64,000 nt of DNA from Mediterranea massiliensis (GTDB taxonomy: Bacteria; Bacteroidota; Bacteroidia; Bacteroidales; Bacteroidaceae): the NCBI GenBank assembly GCA_015060695.1, contig SUYA01000002.1, forward strand, positions 248,001-312,000, given 5' to 3'. Positions within the stretch are counted from its first letter, which is position 1. Every line of letters begins with the position of its first letter. A model generated the notes under the pieces. It did no database searches. It saw nothing but the letters and a program-made list of their open reading frames with translations, and was not told where the DNA came from. Shown here piece after piece: positions 26,051-36,277 of the stretch. Position numbers and translations under genes: made by a program.

Positions 26051-28456
26051 TTAATAGGTCTGAAGTTTTGTCTTTACCTTTTTAAAGCCTTCACCCTCGG
26101 TGATAAGGGTTATCTCACCCGGTGTTTGGCCGGCACGTAGAATAATCATAGCCGAACCTTTAAACAATTTTCTCTGATGAGATACATGCATTTCATCCGA
26201 AACAATGTTTCCATTATCCACTGCCACAATCTTAGCATCGCCTTCAATCGCAAATGTCAGTTGCTGTTCAGCACCCAAGACACGGCGACCTTTCTTATCT
26301 ACAGCAACCACTCTCAAGTGTTGCAAATCCATGCCATCAGCTTTCCAATTTGCATTATCCGGCACCACTTTCAATGCAACAGCTTTTCCGGTTGTTTCAA
26401 TACGATGACGAGCAACCACCTTACCGTTTGTTTTGGCCACAGCTTCCAAATAACCGGGAGCATATTTAATATTATCCCATTTTAATTTATTGCGATCGCG
26501 ACCTTCCGTATTCTTCTTCACACCTAAGCTTTTTCCATTCAACACAAGTTCTACCTCTTCCGCATTGGTATAAGTATACAGAGAAAGTACCTCACCTTCA
26601 ACGCGATTCCAATTTTCACTCATGTGTGCTGTTCCCACTTGAACATCATTCCACTCCAAAGCCACTTGGTTATCAATCACACCAATATGTACTACCGGTT
26701 CATCTGTAAACATACTCTTCAACAGATATGCTATAGGTTTGGGTTGCAAAGATATATCAAATGCACCTTGTGCCCAGCCCTTAGCCGGCCAACCACCACT
26801 TTCTCCCAAATAATCTATTTGTCCCCAATAGGCCAATCCAATCACTTTATCCAAATCCATTTCAAAGAAATTGGGTCCCATATTGCTTGTATTTGCTTCA
26901 CTTTGATAGAATATCAAATTAGGGAAGCGACGTGAGTCACCCGGGAAATACATGTAACGATAGTTATAAGAAGCTATATCGGTTTCATGCACCAATGGAG
27001 CAGGCAAAGAATCTGTTTCTAAACTACGACCACGCGGATGCATTGCCACCGTAATCAAACGTGTATCATCATAACGCTTCAACAATTCACGTTGCATACG
27101 ATAAGGAGTAACTCCCCAGTCAGCATGTGGCAGATTCCAATAAGTTTGCAACTCATTACCCAAGCTCCACAACACCACCGAAGGATGGTTACGGTCACGT
27201 TTAATCCACTCAGGAATATCCTTTTGCCACAAAGAAGCCCACTCAGCACGTCCTCCACAATATTGATCAAGCCATTTGTCATATAACTCATCTACTACCA
27301 AAATTCCATATTTATCACACAAGTTCATAAAGCCCTTGCTATATGGATTATGAGAAGTACGGATATGATTTACACCAAACTCTTTCAATAACTGAATACG
27401 TTTTTCAATAGCACGGTCATACGCAGCAGCACCCAACGCTCCCAATGTATGATGGTTAGCTATACCTTTCAGTAAAACCTTCTTGCCATTAAGTTTCAAA
27501 CCATATTCAGGCGAAAATTCCACTGTACGCACACCAAAATGCTCACTTACTCTATCAGCCACAGAACCATCTTCATGATAAAGAGTCAATTCCACTTTAT
27601 ACAAATGAGGATTCTCACAATCCCACAAAAGAGGTTTCTCCAATTGAATAGGTTTTAGCTTATATTCACAAGTACGCATCTTCCTATTAAACGGCAACTC
27701 ATCCACTTGTTGAGCAACTACCTGACCGTTAGCATCCGTAATAATCATCTCCGTCTTCAAGATAGGCTGTTGGGTATAACAAGCAATCTCTGCCTGTACA
27801 TTTACCGTTGCACCATCAGCCGAAACTTGCGGTGTTGTTATATAAAGCGGATGACGCATAAAATAAGCCTTAGCATCAGTAACAACCAAATGTACATCTC
27901 TAAACAGACCTCCACCAGTGTACCAACGTGAATTTTGCGGATTGCTTGTATCTGCTTTTACAGCTATCACATTAGGCTTTCCATACTGCAATCGTTTAGT
28001 AATATCAATTTCGAAGCCCACATAACCATAATCAGTACCTCCTATCCGTTCACCGTTCAAATAGACGTCGCCCAAATACATGATACCTTCAAAATCAATC
28101 AAAACCCGTTTATCTTTCCAAGAAGATTCAGGCACAAATTCTTTCCGATACCAACCAACGCCCATTTCCTTGAAACCACGACTACTCAAACGACTACGAA
28201 TGTTTGCCCCCGGATCACTATTATCAGGACGTTCATGCGCTTCCGGTGACACCCAAGGCTGCTCTATCTGAAAATCATGAGGTACATCAATTACCCGCCA
28301 AGAAGCATCATCAAACTGTGGTTGCTCAGCTCCTGCCACATCACCGGCATGAAACCGCCAACCTAAATTAAAGTTTTTCACACATCTTCCACCATCGGTT
28401 GCTTGCGCCACCAATGCAATGAAAAAAGCGACAAGTATCAATACGTTTTTTTTCAT
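26051..28456 (-). CDS. Secreted glycoside hydrolase family 2 (beta-galactosidase-like)
   Basis: This 801-aa exported enzyme has a signal peptide (MKKNVLILVAFFIALVAQA). Domain order is GH2 sugar-binding jelly roll (about 25-190), immunoglobulin-like domain (about 195-310), TIM barrel (about 315-590), then two further beta domains, the first of DUF4982 type. The barrel has the acid/base Glu in VVLWSLGNELQTYW and a candidate nucleophile in FYQSEANTSNMGP. GH2 specificity (beta-galactosidase, glucuronidase or others) cannot be fixed. It lies 18 nt downstream of asnS and may be read through from it. Confidence 0.88.
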   Translation of the reverse strand: MKKNVLILVAFFIALVAQATDGGRCVKNFNLGWRFHAGDVAGAEQPQFDDASWRVIDVPHDFQIEQPWVSPEAHERPDNSDPGANIRSRLSSRGFKEMGVGWYRKEFVPESSWKDKRVLIDFEGIMYLGDVYLNGERIGGTDYGYVGFEIDITKRLQYGKPNVIAVKADTSNPQNSRWYTGGGLFRDVHLVVTDAKAYFMRHPLYITTPQVSADGATVNVQAEIACYTQQPILKTEMIITDANGQVVAQQVDELPFNRKMRTCEYKLKPIQLEKPLLWDCENPHLYKVELTLYHEDGSVADRVSEHFGVRTVEFSPEYGLKLNGKKVLLKGIANHHTLGALGAAAYDRAIEKRIQLLKEFGVNHIRTSHNPYSKGFMNLCDKYGILVVDELYDKWLDQYCGGRAEWASLWQKDIPEWIKRDRNHPSVVLWSLGNELQTYWNLPHADWGVTPYRMQRELLKRYDDTRLITVAMHPRGRSLETDSLPAPLVHETDIASYNYRYMYFPGDSRRFPNLIFYQSEANTSNMGPNFFEMDLDKVIGLAYWGQIDYLGESGGWPAKGWAQGAFDISLQPKPIAYLLKSMFTDEPVVHIGVIDNQVALEWNDVQVGTAHMSENWNRVEGEVLSLYTYTNAEEVELVLNGKSLGVKKNTEGRDRNKLKWDNIKYAPGYLEAVAKTNGKVVARHRIETTGKAVALKVVPDNANWKADGMDLQHLRVVAVDKKGRRVLGAEQQLTFAIEGDAKIVAVDNGNIVSDEMHVSHQRKLFKGSAMIILRAGQTPGEITLITEGEGFKKVKTKLQTY

Positions 28457-28474
28457 GGTATAATCATTTATATA

Positions 28475-29878
28475 TTAGAACTCTGCATTACGAGGAGTAC
28501 GTGGGAACGGTATCACATCACGAATATTGGCCATACCGGTAACAAACAGCAACAAACGTTCAAAGCCGAGGCCAAAACCTGCATGAGGACATGAACCATA
28601 TTTACGAGTATCCAAATACCACCACATATCTTTCATGGGGATATTCAATTCTTGAATACGATTCATCAACTTTTCATAATTCTCTTCACGTACACTACCT
28701 CCAATAATTTCACCAATTTGTGGGAACAGTACATCTGTACCTTGAACCGTCTTACCATCTTCGTTCTGTTTCATATAGAACGCCTTGATTTCAGCAGGAT
28801 AATCGGTCATGATAACCGGCTTTTGGAAATGTTCTTCTACCAAATAGCGTTCATGCTCACTGGCCAAATCACAACCCCAATATACTGGGAATTCAAACTT
28901 CTTGCCTTTCGCAATGGCTTCTTCCAAAATCTTGATACCTTCAGTATAAGGCAATCGTACAAACTCTGTATTCACCACCTTCTGCAAACGTTCTATCAAT
29001 CCCTTGTCAATCATCTTATTCAAGAATTCCAAGTCATCCTTGCAATTGTCAAGTGCCCATTTCACACAGAATTTAATGAATTCTTCTTCCAAATCCATCA
29101 GTTCGGCCAAATCGGCAAATGCCACTTCCGGTTCTATCATCCAGAACTCAGCCAAATGGCGAGGAGTATTCGAATTTTCAGCGCGGAAAGTAGGACCAAA
29201 TGTGTAGATAGCACCGAGTGCGGTAGCCGCCAATTCACCCTCCAACTGTCCCGAAACCGTCAGGCTGGCCTGCTTACCAAAGAAATCATCATCATAAATA
29301 ATCGATCCGTTTTCATCCTTCTTCAAGTCATAGAGATTCTTGGTTGTCACTTGAAACATTTGTCCGGCTCCTTCACAATCAGACGCTGTAATAATGGGAG
29401 TATGGAAATAAAAGAACCCTTTTTGATGAAAGAATTCATGAATGGCAATAGCCATATTATGACGGATACGGAATACTGCTCCGAAAGTATTTGTCCGAGG
29501 GCGTAAATGAGCTATTTCACGCAAGAACTCCATCGAGCATCCTTTTTTCTGCAACGGATAGGTGTTATCACAAGTTCCCAACACCTCTATTTCTCGTGCC
29601 TGGATTTCTCCGGCCTGTCCCGAACCAATAGATTCTACCAATTCACCATTTACACTAATACATGCACCTGTAGTAATTTGCTTCAACACCTCTTCTTCAA
29701 AATTAGCCAAATCCACTACTATCTGTACATTATTTATTGTAGAACCATCGTTCAAAGCCACGAAACTCACCTGCTTACTGCCTCTACGAGTACGCACCCA
29801 ACCCTTCACATTGACCATTGCACCCCAATCTTTACGTTGCAACAGTTCAACTATTTTTGTTCTACGAATCTTTTCCAT
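28475..29878 (-). CDS. asnS: Asparaginyl-tRNA synthetase
   Basis: This class II synthetase charges tRNA-Asn. The 467-aa start [13 protein letters not shown] is preferred over the track start, which overlaps the rluB-like gene. An N-terminal OB-fold ([24 protein letters not shown]) binds the anticodon. Class II motif 2 ([25 protein letters not shown]) and motif 3 ([29 protein letters not shown]) are intact. The ending PRNAEF matches AsnS. Confidence 0.95.
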   Translation of the reverse strand: MEKIRRTKIVELLQRKDWGAMVNVKGWVRTRRGSKQVSFVALNDGSTINNVQIVVDLANFEEEVLKQITTGACISVNGELVESIGSGQAGEIQAREIEVLGTCDNTYPLQKKGCSMEFLREIAHLRPRTNTFGAVFRIRHNMAIAIHEFFHQKGFFYFHTPIITASDCEGAGQMFQVTTKNLYDLKKDENGSIIYDDDFFGKQASLTVSGQLEGELAATALGAIYTFGPTFRAENSNTPRHLAEFWMIEPEVAFADLAELMDLEEEFIKFCVKWALDNCKDDLEFLNKMIDKGLIERLQKVVNTEFVRLPYTEGIKILEEAIAKGKKFEFPVYWGCDLASEHERYLVEEHFQKPVIMTDYPAEIKAFYMKQNEDGKTVQGTDVLFPQIGEIIGGSVREENYEKLMNRIQELNIPMKDMWWYLDTRKYGSCPHAGFGLGFERLLLFVTGMANIRDVIPFPRTPRNAEF

Positions 29879-29915
29879 AATTCTTCTATTTTTATTCTTA
29901 GAGTAATTCTTATTT

Positions 29916-31211
29916 TTATTCAAAAGCGCCCATGCGCAACAGATTCACTTCTCTTTCTGTAAGGAAACGCCAATCTCCACGACGCAAGCCTTTTTTGGTC
30001 AAACCGGCAAAATACACACGGTCAAGTTTTACCACTTTATAGCCCAAAGACTCAAAAATACGACGCACGATACGATTCTTTCCTGAATGGATTTCAATAC
30101 CTACATTGTTTTTCTTATCCTCATCGGTATAACTGATTGCATCAGCATGAATTTCACCATCTTCCAACTCGATACCAGCCGCAATCTGTTCCATATCGGT
30201 TTTTGTCAGATTTTTATCCAAATGCACATGATAGATTTTCTTTTTAAGATACTTCGGATGTGTCAACTTTGATGCCAAATCACCGTCATTGGTCAACAAC
30301 AAAACACCGGTAGTATTCCTATCCAAACGTCCTACCGGATAAATGCGTTCATCACAAGCCCCCTTTACAAGATCAAGCACTGTGCGGCGTGCCTGAGGGT
30401 CGTCTGAAGTTGTCACAGTATCCTTTGGCTTGTTCAGCAAAACATAAATCTTACGCTCTATACTAACCACTTGGTCATGGAACTTAACCTCGTCACCACG
30501 TTTGATTTTTGTACCCAACTCTGTAACTACCACGCCATTAACCGAAACAACACCAGCCTCTATAAATTCGTCAGCCTCACGACGCGAACACACACCGGCA
30601 TTGGCCAAATACTTATTCAGACGAATCGGCTCATTTGGGTCTGTGAATTGTTCCTTATATTCTATCTGTTTTTTCTTGCTATACTTAGCATTGGGGTCAT
30701 AATCAGCGGTACGCTGACGACGTGGACGATTGTTGTATCCCCCACCCATTGGACGACCTCCTTCATTCGTAAAACGAGGACGGTATGAGCGTTGCGGGCG
30801 TTCAAAATCCTCCACATTGCCATACGAACGATAAGAGCGATCGTTATTATAAGTTCGCTGCACACGCTCTCCCTCCTCATTAAAACGAGGACGGTATGAA
30901 CGGTCGCTATTATACGGACGTTGCGGACGTTCGCCACCTTCATTATTGAAGCGAGGACGATAAGGGCGTTCGTTGTTTTGATATGAGCGTTGCGGACGTT
31001 CACCACCTTCACTATTGAAACGGGGACGATAGGGACGCTCACTGCTATATGCACGTTGCAAGCGTTCTCCATTATTAAATCTCGGTCTGGAAGCACGTTC
31101 ACCGTTCTCACGATTATAAGAAGGACGGTTATACTCTCTTTCATGGTAATTGCGACCATTTTCGCGACCTGCACCCTCTGCATTGCGCCATTTTTCGTTT
31201 TCTGTGTTCAT
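29916..31211 (-). CDS. RluB/RsuA-family rRNA pseudouridine synthase with repetitive N-terminus
   Basis: The C-terminal half (about 185-431) is a pseudouridine synthase that modifies 23S or 16S rRNA. It has an S4 domain ([25 protein letters not shown]) and the catalytic [18 protein letters not shown]. The N-terminal region of about 175 residues is low-complexity, with six or so degenerate copies of [17 protein letters not shown], rich in Arg, Tyr, Pro and Asn. It resembles RG/RGG RNA-binding tails. The ATG at 31211 is preferred; the track start is a GTG. Total is 431 aa. Confidence 0.9.
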   Translation of the reverse strand: MNTENEKWRNAEGAGRENGRNYHEREYNRPSYNRENGERASRPRFNNGERLQRAYSSERPYRPRFNSEGGERPQRSYQNNERPYRPRFNNEGGERPQRPYNSDRSYRPRFNEEGERVQRTYNNDRSYRSYGNVEDFERPQRSYRPRFTNEGGRPMGGGYNNRPRRQRTADYDPNAKYSKKKQIEYKEQFTDPNEPIRLNKYLANAGVCSRREADEFIEAGVVSVNGVVVTELGTKIKRGDEVKFHDQVVSIERKIYVLLNKPKDTVTTSDDPQARRTVLDLVKGACDERIYPVGRLDRNTTGVLLLTNDGDLASKLTHPKYLKKKIYHVHLDKNLTKTDMEQIAAGIELEDGEIHADAISYTDEDKKNNVGIEIHSGKNRIVRRIFESLGYKVVKLDRVYFAGLTKKGLRRGDWRFLTEREVNLLRMGAFE

Positions 31212-31327
31212 TTCTTTTATTCGAATAAAATTAAACGTTGGCCTCACGGCCTATATAATTAAAAATGAAGGAAGCCGAAAGCAGAAACCTCCGAATCAGT
31301 TCCGACCCCCTTTTATTTCTTACTTTT

Positions 31328-32674
31328 TCAGATACCTGTATATGTATGCGGTGTAATCACACGCAACTCTTTCTTGATTTCTTCGCTCACATTGAGGCCT
31401 TCGATGAATTCTTTGATAGAGGTTTCTGTGATGGCTTGGTTGGTGCGAGTCAGGGCCTTCAAAGCTTCATAGGGATTGGGATAGGCTTCACGACGCAAGA
31501 TTGTCTGAATAGCTTCTGCCACAACACTCCAGCAGTTGTCCAAATCGTTGTAGATAGCTGCCTCATTCAAAAGCAATTTACGAAGTCCCTTCAATGAGCT
31601 TTGGATAGCGATAGCAATGTGACCAAAAGGCACACCCACGTTTCGCAACACGGTCGAGTCGGTCAAGTCGCGTTGCAAACGCGATATAGGCAACTTGCTT
31701 GCCAGGTGTTCCAAAATAGCATTCGCTACACCCAGGTTTCCTTCTGCGTTTTCAAAATCAATAGGGTTCACCTTGTGAGGCATAGCACTCGAGCCTACTT
31801 CACCGGCTTTGATCTTCTGCTTGAAATACTCCATTGAGATGTATTGCCAGAAGTCACGGTTCATGTCAATCATGATGGTATTGATGCGCTTCAACGCATC
31901 AAACACAGCCGAGAGGTTGTCGTAGTTAGAGATCTGTGTAGTATATTCTTCGCGTTCCAAACCCAATTTTTCGGCAACGAACTTATTACCGAACGCCTTC
32001 CAATCGTATTGTGGATAAGCCACATTGTGGGCATTATAGTTACCAGTTGCACCACCAAATTTAGCCGTCAGCGGAGAAGCCTTTAAGATAGCCAACTGAC
32101 GTTCAAGACGATATACGAATACGTTCACCTCCTTGCCCAAACGTGTAGGTGAAGCCGGTTGGCCATGTGTTTTAGCCAGCATCGGGATGTTGGCCCACTC
32201 TTCTGCATAAGTGCGCAACTGAGCAATCAGCTCTTCTATCAGTGGGTAATAAACTTCTTGCAACGCTTCTTTCACCGACAAGGGGATAGAAGTGTTATTG
32301 ATATCTTGCGAAGTCAAGCCAAAGTGAATGAACTCTTTGTAGTCGTCCATGCCACCCATCTTGTCAAACTCTTCCTTCAAAAAATACTCTACGGCTTTCA
32401 CATCGTGATTGGTTACACTCTCGATGTCCTTGATGCGTTGTGCATCAGCCTCAGTGAAGTTACGATAGATATTTCTAAGTGTTTCAAACACAGCCTTGTC
32501 CACACCTGCCAATTGCGGCAAAGGAAGTTCACAAAGGGTGATGAAATACTCTACTTCTACCTGTACGCGATACTTAATAAGCGCAAATTCAGAAAAATAA
32601 GCTGCCAATGATTCAGCCTTACCTCTATAGCGGCCATCAATTGGAGAAATGGCAGTTAATAAGTCAAGTTTCAT
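31328..32674 (-). CDS. purB: Adenylosuccinate lyase
   Basis: PurB cleaves SAICAR and adenylosuccinate in purine synthesis. The 448-aa protein has the fumarase/aspartase-superfamily signature GSSAMPHKVNPIDFENAEG. TKHGQPASPTRLGKEV-like (KTHGQPASPTRLG) and FGLTSQDINNTSIPL blocks are also present. A TAATTTTG box at 32707-32714 (minus) marks its promoter. Confidence 0.95.
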   Translation of the reverse strand: MKLDLLTAISPIDGRYRGKAESLAAYFSEFALIKYRVQVEVEYFITLCELPLPQLAGVDKAVFETLRNIYRNFTEADAQRIKDIESVTNHDVKAVEYFLKEEFDKMGGMDDYKEFIHFGLTSQDINNTSIPLSVKEALQEVYYPLIEELIAQLRTYAEEWANIPMLAKTHGQPASPTRLGKEVNVFVYRLERQLAILKASPLTAKFGGATGNYNAHNVAYPQYDWKAFGNKFVAEKLGLEREEYTTQISNYDNLSAVFDALKRINTIMIDMNRDFWQYISMEYFKQKIKAGEVGSSAMPHKVNPIDFENAEGNLGVANAILEHLASKLPISRLQRDLTDSTVLRNVGVPFGHIAIAIQSSLKGLRKLLLNEAAIYNDLDNCWSVVAEAIQTILRREAYPNPYEALKALTRTNQAITETSIKEFIEGLNVSEEIKKELRVITPHTYTGI

Positions 32675-32770
32675 ACGTCGTATTTATATAGATAATTATC
32701 GGGCGACAAAATTACTTCTTTTTTTCGTAATCCTCACCATTTCCCAAGAATAAAAACATTATAAAAGCGA

Positions 32771-32803
32771 AAAAGTCTTGCAGAATTAATCTGCAAGACT
32801 TTT
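32771..32803 (-). terminator. Terminator of the tRNA-Val unit
   Basis: AAAAGTCTTGCAG and CTGCAAGACTTTT form a 13-bp stem 2 nt past the encoded CCA end, followed by a U-rich run on the minus strand. Confidence 0.85.
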
Positions 32804-32804
32804 A

Positions 32805-32882
32805 TGGTGGGCGTTGACGGATTCGAACCGCCGACCCTCTGCTTGTAAGGCAGATGCTCTGAACCAGCTGAGCTAAACGCCC
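32805..32882 (-). tRNA. tRNA-Val (anticodon TAC), CCA end encoded
   Basis: The minus strand reads GGGCGTTTAGCTCAGCTGG... with acceptor GGGCGTT/AACGCCC, anticodon loop CTTACAA (TAC) and T-loop GGTTCGAATCC. The 3' CCA is encoded. It is the second of two tandem copies whose mature bodies are identical. Confidence 0.95.
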
Positions 32883-32923
32883 GATTTGATTGCTTAGGTT
32901 TGGGAAATGCACGGATTCTGTAG

Positions 32924-32998
32924 TGGGCGTTGACGGATTCGAACCGCCGACCCTCTGCTTGTAAGGCAGATGCTCTGAACCAGCTGAGCTAAACGCCC
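32924..32998 (-). tRNA. tRNA-Val (anticodon TAC), CCA end not encoded
   Basis: The 75-nt body is identical to the neighbouring tRNA-Val, 41 nt away. The bases after the discriminator read CTA, so the CCA must be added enzymatically or repaired by the Cca enzyme encoded 1 kb away. The first copy after the promoter. Confidence 0.95.
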
Positions 32999-33024
32999 GA
33001 TGCACTTCCGTTTCAAAAGCGCTG

Positions 33025-33054
33025 CAAAGGTACGACTATTTTTCATATCTGCAA
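33025..33054 (-). promoter_or_regulatory. Promoter of the tRNA-Val pair
   Basis: On the minus strand TTG (33052-33054) and TACCTTTG (33025-33032) are 19 bp apart, matching the Bacteroidetes consensus fully. It points at the two tRNA genes. Confidence 0.75.
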
Positions 33055-33335
33055 ACAAATTCCCAAATATTTTTCAAAAAAAAGTCTCTTGGCGTCATTT
33101 TATACTCATTGCGACAAGAAGAATTAAACAATATCAATTGCCATTCCATCCTTATTCATCTTCTATTTCTCCCTTGTTTATTAGCTTTGCATAAAACATG
33201 TAATTTCATTTTCGTTAAGGTATAGTAAGGAAGAGAGGGAGCTGCTTGCAGAGAAGAGGTTTAGAATATACATTTAAACAAATTCCCCTCTCACTTGTTG
33301 TTTGACATAGCTATTAACTAAACAACAGAAAGAAT
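33055..33335. other. Spacer with a hairpin before the PepSY-like gene
   Basis: Together with the tRNA promoter this is a gene-free stretch of about 340 bp. The left part is AT-rich with nothing recognisable. Near the right end TGTTGTTT (33296-33303) and AAACAACA (33320-33327) form an 8-bp inverted repeat around a 16-nt loop, ending 8 nt before the ATG of the next gene. It could be an operator or an RNA hairpin. Confidence 0.5.
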
Positions 33336-33827
33336 ATGTATAAATCTATCATCCCTACACTGCTCATGATGTGCCTCGCCATCCTCCCGATACGAGCCGA
33401 CTATGCACCATCTCACGTACAGGCCGCTCTAAAAAAACTATGTCCTCAAGCTATCGATATAACATGGCAACAGAGCAACAACCACTATATTGCTCAATTC
33501 GAAGAAAACAATTTTGATGTAGAAGTGTGGTTTAACAAACAAGGAGAATGGCTAATGAAGCAGACCGACTGGGGAAATATGGACGAAGTTCCCTCCGCCA
33601 TATTCAATGCCTACTCTATGGGAGAATATTCCGACTACGAAGTAAAAGATGTGATTTGGGTAGAATACCCCCAACAAGACGATATCATCGCATTAATAGT
33701 AAGCGAACCTAACGAAGAGACTACCTATCAACTGCTTTATAGTTCAAACGGCGAACTGATAGATACTCGTGACGTAACCTATCTATCAAACCAGCGGCGC
33801 AAAGCCCAACTTCTTGGCACGCTCTAA
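33336..33827 (+). CDS. Secreted PepSY-like (DUF2874-type) protein
   Basis: This 163-aa exported protein has a signal peptide (MYKSIIPTLLMMCLAILPIRA). One domain resembles the PepSY-like, putative beta-lactamase-inhibitor-like family: PQAIDITWQQSNNHYIAQFEENNFDVEVWFNKQGEWLMKQTDW. Such proteins are common in Bacteroidales and their role is unknown. Its last 42 nt overlap the 3' end of cca on the other strand. Confidence 0.75.
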   Translation: MYKSIIPTLLMMCLAILPIRADYAPSHVQAALKKLCPQAIDITWQQSNNHYIAQFEENNFDVEVWFNKQGEWLMKQTDWGNMDEVPSAIFNAYSMGEYSDYEVKDVIWVEYPQQDDIIALIVSEPNEETTYQLLYSSNGELIDTRDVTYLSNQRRKAQLLGTL

Positions 33828-35276
33828 CAAGAAGGCTTTGGCGGCCTCGTATTCATTAGGAATCAATCCATCAAGAATTGCATTCTTAAGGGCACTTTTC
33901 AACACTCCAACCTTCGGAGAGGGCGGCAAACCAAACATGGTCATTATCTCCGCTCCATCTATAGGGGGCTGAAAAAGTCGTTTATAATCGCGTTGTTGCA
34001 AGTCATCCAACTTTTCACGCACCAAACGGAAGTTATCCAAAAAGCGTTGCTTGCGTTCGTGGTTCTTAGAGGTAATATCTGCTTCGCAGAGTGTCATCAA
34101 GTCATCAATATCCTCACCGGCCTCGAACAGCAGGCGTCGCACCGCCGAATCGGTCACCTCCTTGTCTGCAATGACAATGGGACGCATGTGCAACCCCACC
34201 ATCTTTTGCACATACTTCATCTTCTCATTCATAGGCAGTTTCATCTTCCTACAGATAGCAGGAATCATCTTTTCGCCCAAAAAATTATGATTATGAAAAG
34301 TCCAACCCACTTTCGGGTCCCAGCGTTTGGTTGCCGGTTTGGCAATATCGTGCAACAGAGCAGCCCAGCGCAACCACAGTTTCCGCTCATGCTGAGGCAT
34401 CCTGTCAGAATCTTCATCCATCGTCTCCTTATTCCAATCCTTCGTAATACGAGCCACATTATCCAGTACTTCCAACGTGTGGTAAAAGTTATCTTTATGG
34501 GCACGACCATTACGGGTTTCCACTCCTTGCAGAGCTACCAATTCGGGAAATATCAGTTGCAAAAGTCCCGAACGGTCTAAATCAATAAACCCTTTAGAAG
34601 GAATAGGAGAAAGCATGATTTTATTCAACTCATCTATAATGCGTTCTTTAGAGATAATCTCAATTCGTTCACGGTTTCTACAAAGCGACTCAAATGTTTC
34701 GTCATCTATATAGAAGTTCAGTTGAGTGGCAAAACGGATACAACGCATCATACGCAAAGGGTCATCACTGAAAGTAACATCCGGATCAAGCGGAGTTCGT
34801 ATGATACGCTCTTTCATATCGGCCATCCCATCAAACGGGTCAACCAATTCTCCAAAACGAGCCCTATTCAAACACACCGCCATGGCATTGATGGTAAAAT
34901 CGCGGCGATTTTGGTCATCTTCCAACGTACCATCTTCCACAATCGGCTTTCTGGAATCATGGGTATATGACTCCTTACGGGCACCCACAAACTCTACTTC
35001 AACACCCTTATATTTTAGTTGTGCCGTACCAAAATTCTTATAAACGGCCACATGCGCTTTCCGGCCCAACCGTTTTCCCAAGGCTTCGGCCATCTCTATT
35101 CCACTACCCACCACAACCACATCAATATCCTTCGACGGTCGTTGCAGGAATATGTCACGCACGTAACCTCCCACTACATAGCATTCCACCCCCAATTCAT
35201 CTGCCGTTCCAGAAATCAGCTCAAATATCGGGTCGCAAAAATGTGCTTTCAGCTCCTCAGATGTCAATTCTATCAT
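33786..35276 (-). CDS. cca: CCA tRNA nucleotidyltransferase with HD domain
   Basis: This 496-aa enzyme adds or repairs the 3' CCA of tRNAs. The class II nucleotidyltransferase head has VVGGYVRDIFLQRPSKDIDVVVVG and the DDQNRRDFTINAMA motif. The RNA-binding arm follows. A C-terminal HD domain (LHDIAKPATKRW) suggests added phosphohydrolase activity. The window has tRNA genes with and without an encoded CCA, so the enzyme is needed here. A TATCTTTG box (35296-35303, minus) lies just upstream. Confidence 0.94.
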   Translation of the reverse strand: MIELTSEELKAHFCDPIFELISGTADELGVECYVVGGYVRDIFLQRPSKDIDVVVVGSGIEMAEALGKRLGRKAHVAVYKNFGTAQLKYKGVEVEFVGARKESYTHDSRKPIVEDGTLEDDQNRRDFTINAMAVCLNRARFGELVDPFDGMADMKERIIRTPLDPDVTFSDDPLRMMRCIRFATQLNFYIDDETFESLCRNRERIEIISKERIIDELNKIMLSPIPSKGFIDLDRSGLLQLIFPELVALQGVETRNGRAHKDNFYHTLEVLDNVARITKDWNKETMDEDSDRMPQHERKLWLRWAALLHDIAKPATKRWDPKVGWTFHNHNFLGEKMIPAICRKMKLPMNEKMKYVQKMVGLHMRPIVIADKEVTDSAVRRLLFEAGEDIDDLMTLCEADITSKNHERKQRFLDNFRLVREKLDDLQQRDYKRLFQPPIDGAEIMTMFGLPPSPKVGVLKSALKNAILDGLIPNEYEAAKAFLLERAKKLGFAPLV

Positions 35277-35349
35277 AATTATTTCTTTGTGAGGGCAAAG
35301 ATACGGATATTATTTCTAATTTTGCCCCATAACTTACAAGAAGACCATT

Positions 35350-36183
35350 ATGATGAAAAAGATTTTATTCATATGCCTAAGTTGCACACTTTGGGCATGT
35401 AGCAATGTAGAGCAATTAGCAGAGCAAAAATTGCAAGCAGCAAGAACAGCCTACGAGCAAGGCAAGTACAACGAGGCCAAACTACTGATTGACAGCATAA
35501 AAATCCTATACCCCAAAGCCTACAAAACCCGCCGTGCAGGTATTGGACTTATGCAAGAAGTAGAACTGAAAGAACAAGAAAGAACAGTTGCCTATCTGGA
35601 TAGCCTGCTTCACGAGAAGCAAACTGCTTTCAATAAAATTAAAGGAAAATTCGTTTTCGAAAAAGACGAGGAGTATCAGACCATTGGCAACTACCTGCAC
35701 CCCTCGCAAGTTATAGAGAAGAACTTAAACCGCTCTTTCCTACGCTTCCAAGTAAATGAGTTGGGAGTAATGAGCATGACGTCTATCTATTGCGGTTCAC
35801 GTAACATTCATCACACCGCTGTAAAAGTCAGTGCGAATGACAATTTTGCCGAAACACCCCCTTCAACCGACAGCTACGAAACCAGCGATTTAGGCATCCA
35901 AATAGAAAAAGCCGACTATAAAATGGGGAAAGACGGCAATGTCATCGGATTCATTACCTTGAACAAAGATAAGAACATCCGAGTAGATTACATCGGTGAA
36001 CGGCCATACACCACCAACATGACTTCCAATGACCGCCAAGCGGCTGCCTCACTCTATGAGCTATCCCAAATTCTTACGGCCATTACCCAAATTAACGAAG
36101 AGAAAAAAGAAGCCAATCTGAAAATCCAATTCGTCAAAAAGAAAATGGAAGAACGCAAACAGAAAGAGGCTGTACAAGAATAA
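35350..36183 (+). CDS. Predicted lipoprotein of unknown function
   Basis: I do not recognise a family. The 277-aa protein has a lipoprotein signal (LSCTLWACSN). A helical segment (about 23-95, with YEQGKYNEAKLLIDSIKILYPKAYKTRRAG) looks like a single TPR-type hairpin followed by a coiled coil. A beta-rich middle domain comes next, then a basic coiled-coil tail. A TAATTTTG box (35317-35324) precedes the ATG. It may be an envelope-anchored scaffold, but this is inference. Confidence 0.75.
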   Translation: MMKKILFICLSCTLWACSNVEQLAEQKLQAARTAYEQGKYNEAKLLIDSIKILYPKAYKTRRAGIGLMQEVELKEQERTVAYLDSLLHEKQTAFNKIKGKFVFEKDEEYQTIGNYLHPSQVIEKNLNRSFLRFQVNELGVMSMTSIYCGSRNIHHTAVKVSANDNFAETPPSTDSYETSDLGIQIEKADYKMGKDGNVIGFITLNKDKNIRVDYIGERPYTTNMTSNDRQAAASLYELSQILTAITQINEEKKEANLKIQFVKKKMEERKQKEAVQE

Positions 36184-36221
36184 AAAAATATGGAGGAACA
36201 AACATTCCTCCATATTTTTTT
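36182..36221. terminator. Bidirectional intrinsic terminator
   Basis: A7-TATGGAGGAA and TTCCTCCATA-T7 form a stem with A and T tracts on both sides. It serves both the lipoprotein gene and carB, which converge. Confidence 0.9.
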
Positions 36222-36277
36222 AACACCTTCCCTTTTCCGGGCATCCCCCTCATAAACATAGGGAGAGTTGAGTTGCC

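Noticed and set aside
28652-29506. 284-aa plus-strand ORF
   Set aside because: It is antisense to asnS, whose class II motifs are intact.
30662-31183. 173-aa minus-strand ORF in a second frame
   Set aside because: It is an out-of-frame reading of the repetitive N-terminus of the pseudouridine synthase gene.
32802-33005. 67-aa minus-strand ORF across the tRNA-Val pair
   Set aside because: It is a translation of two tRNA genes and their spacer, a known annotation artefact.
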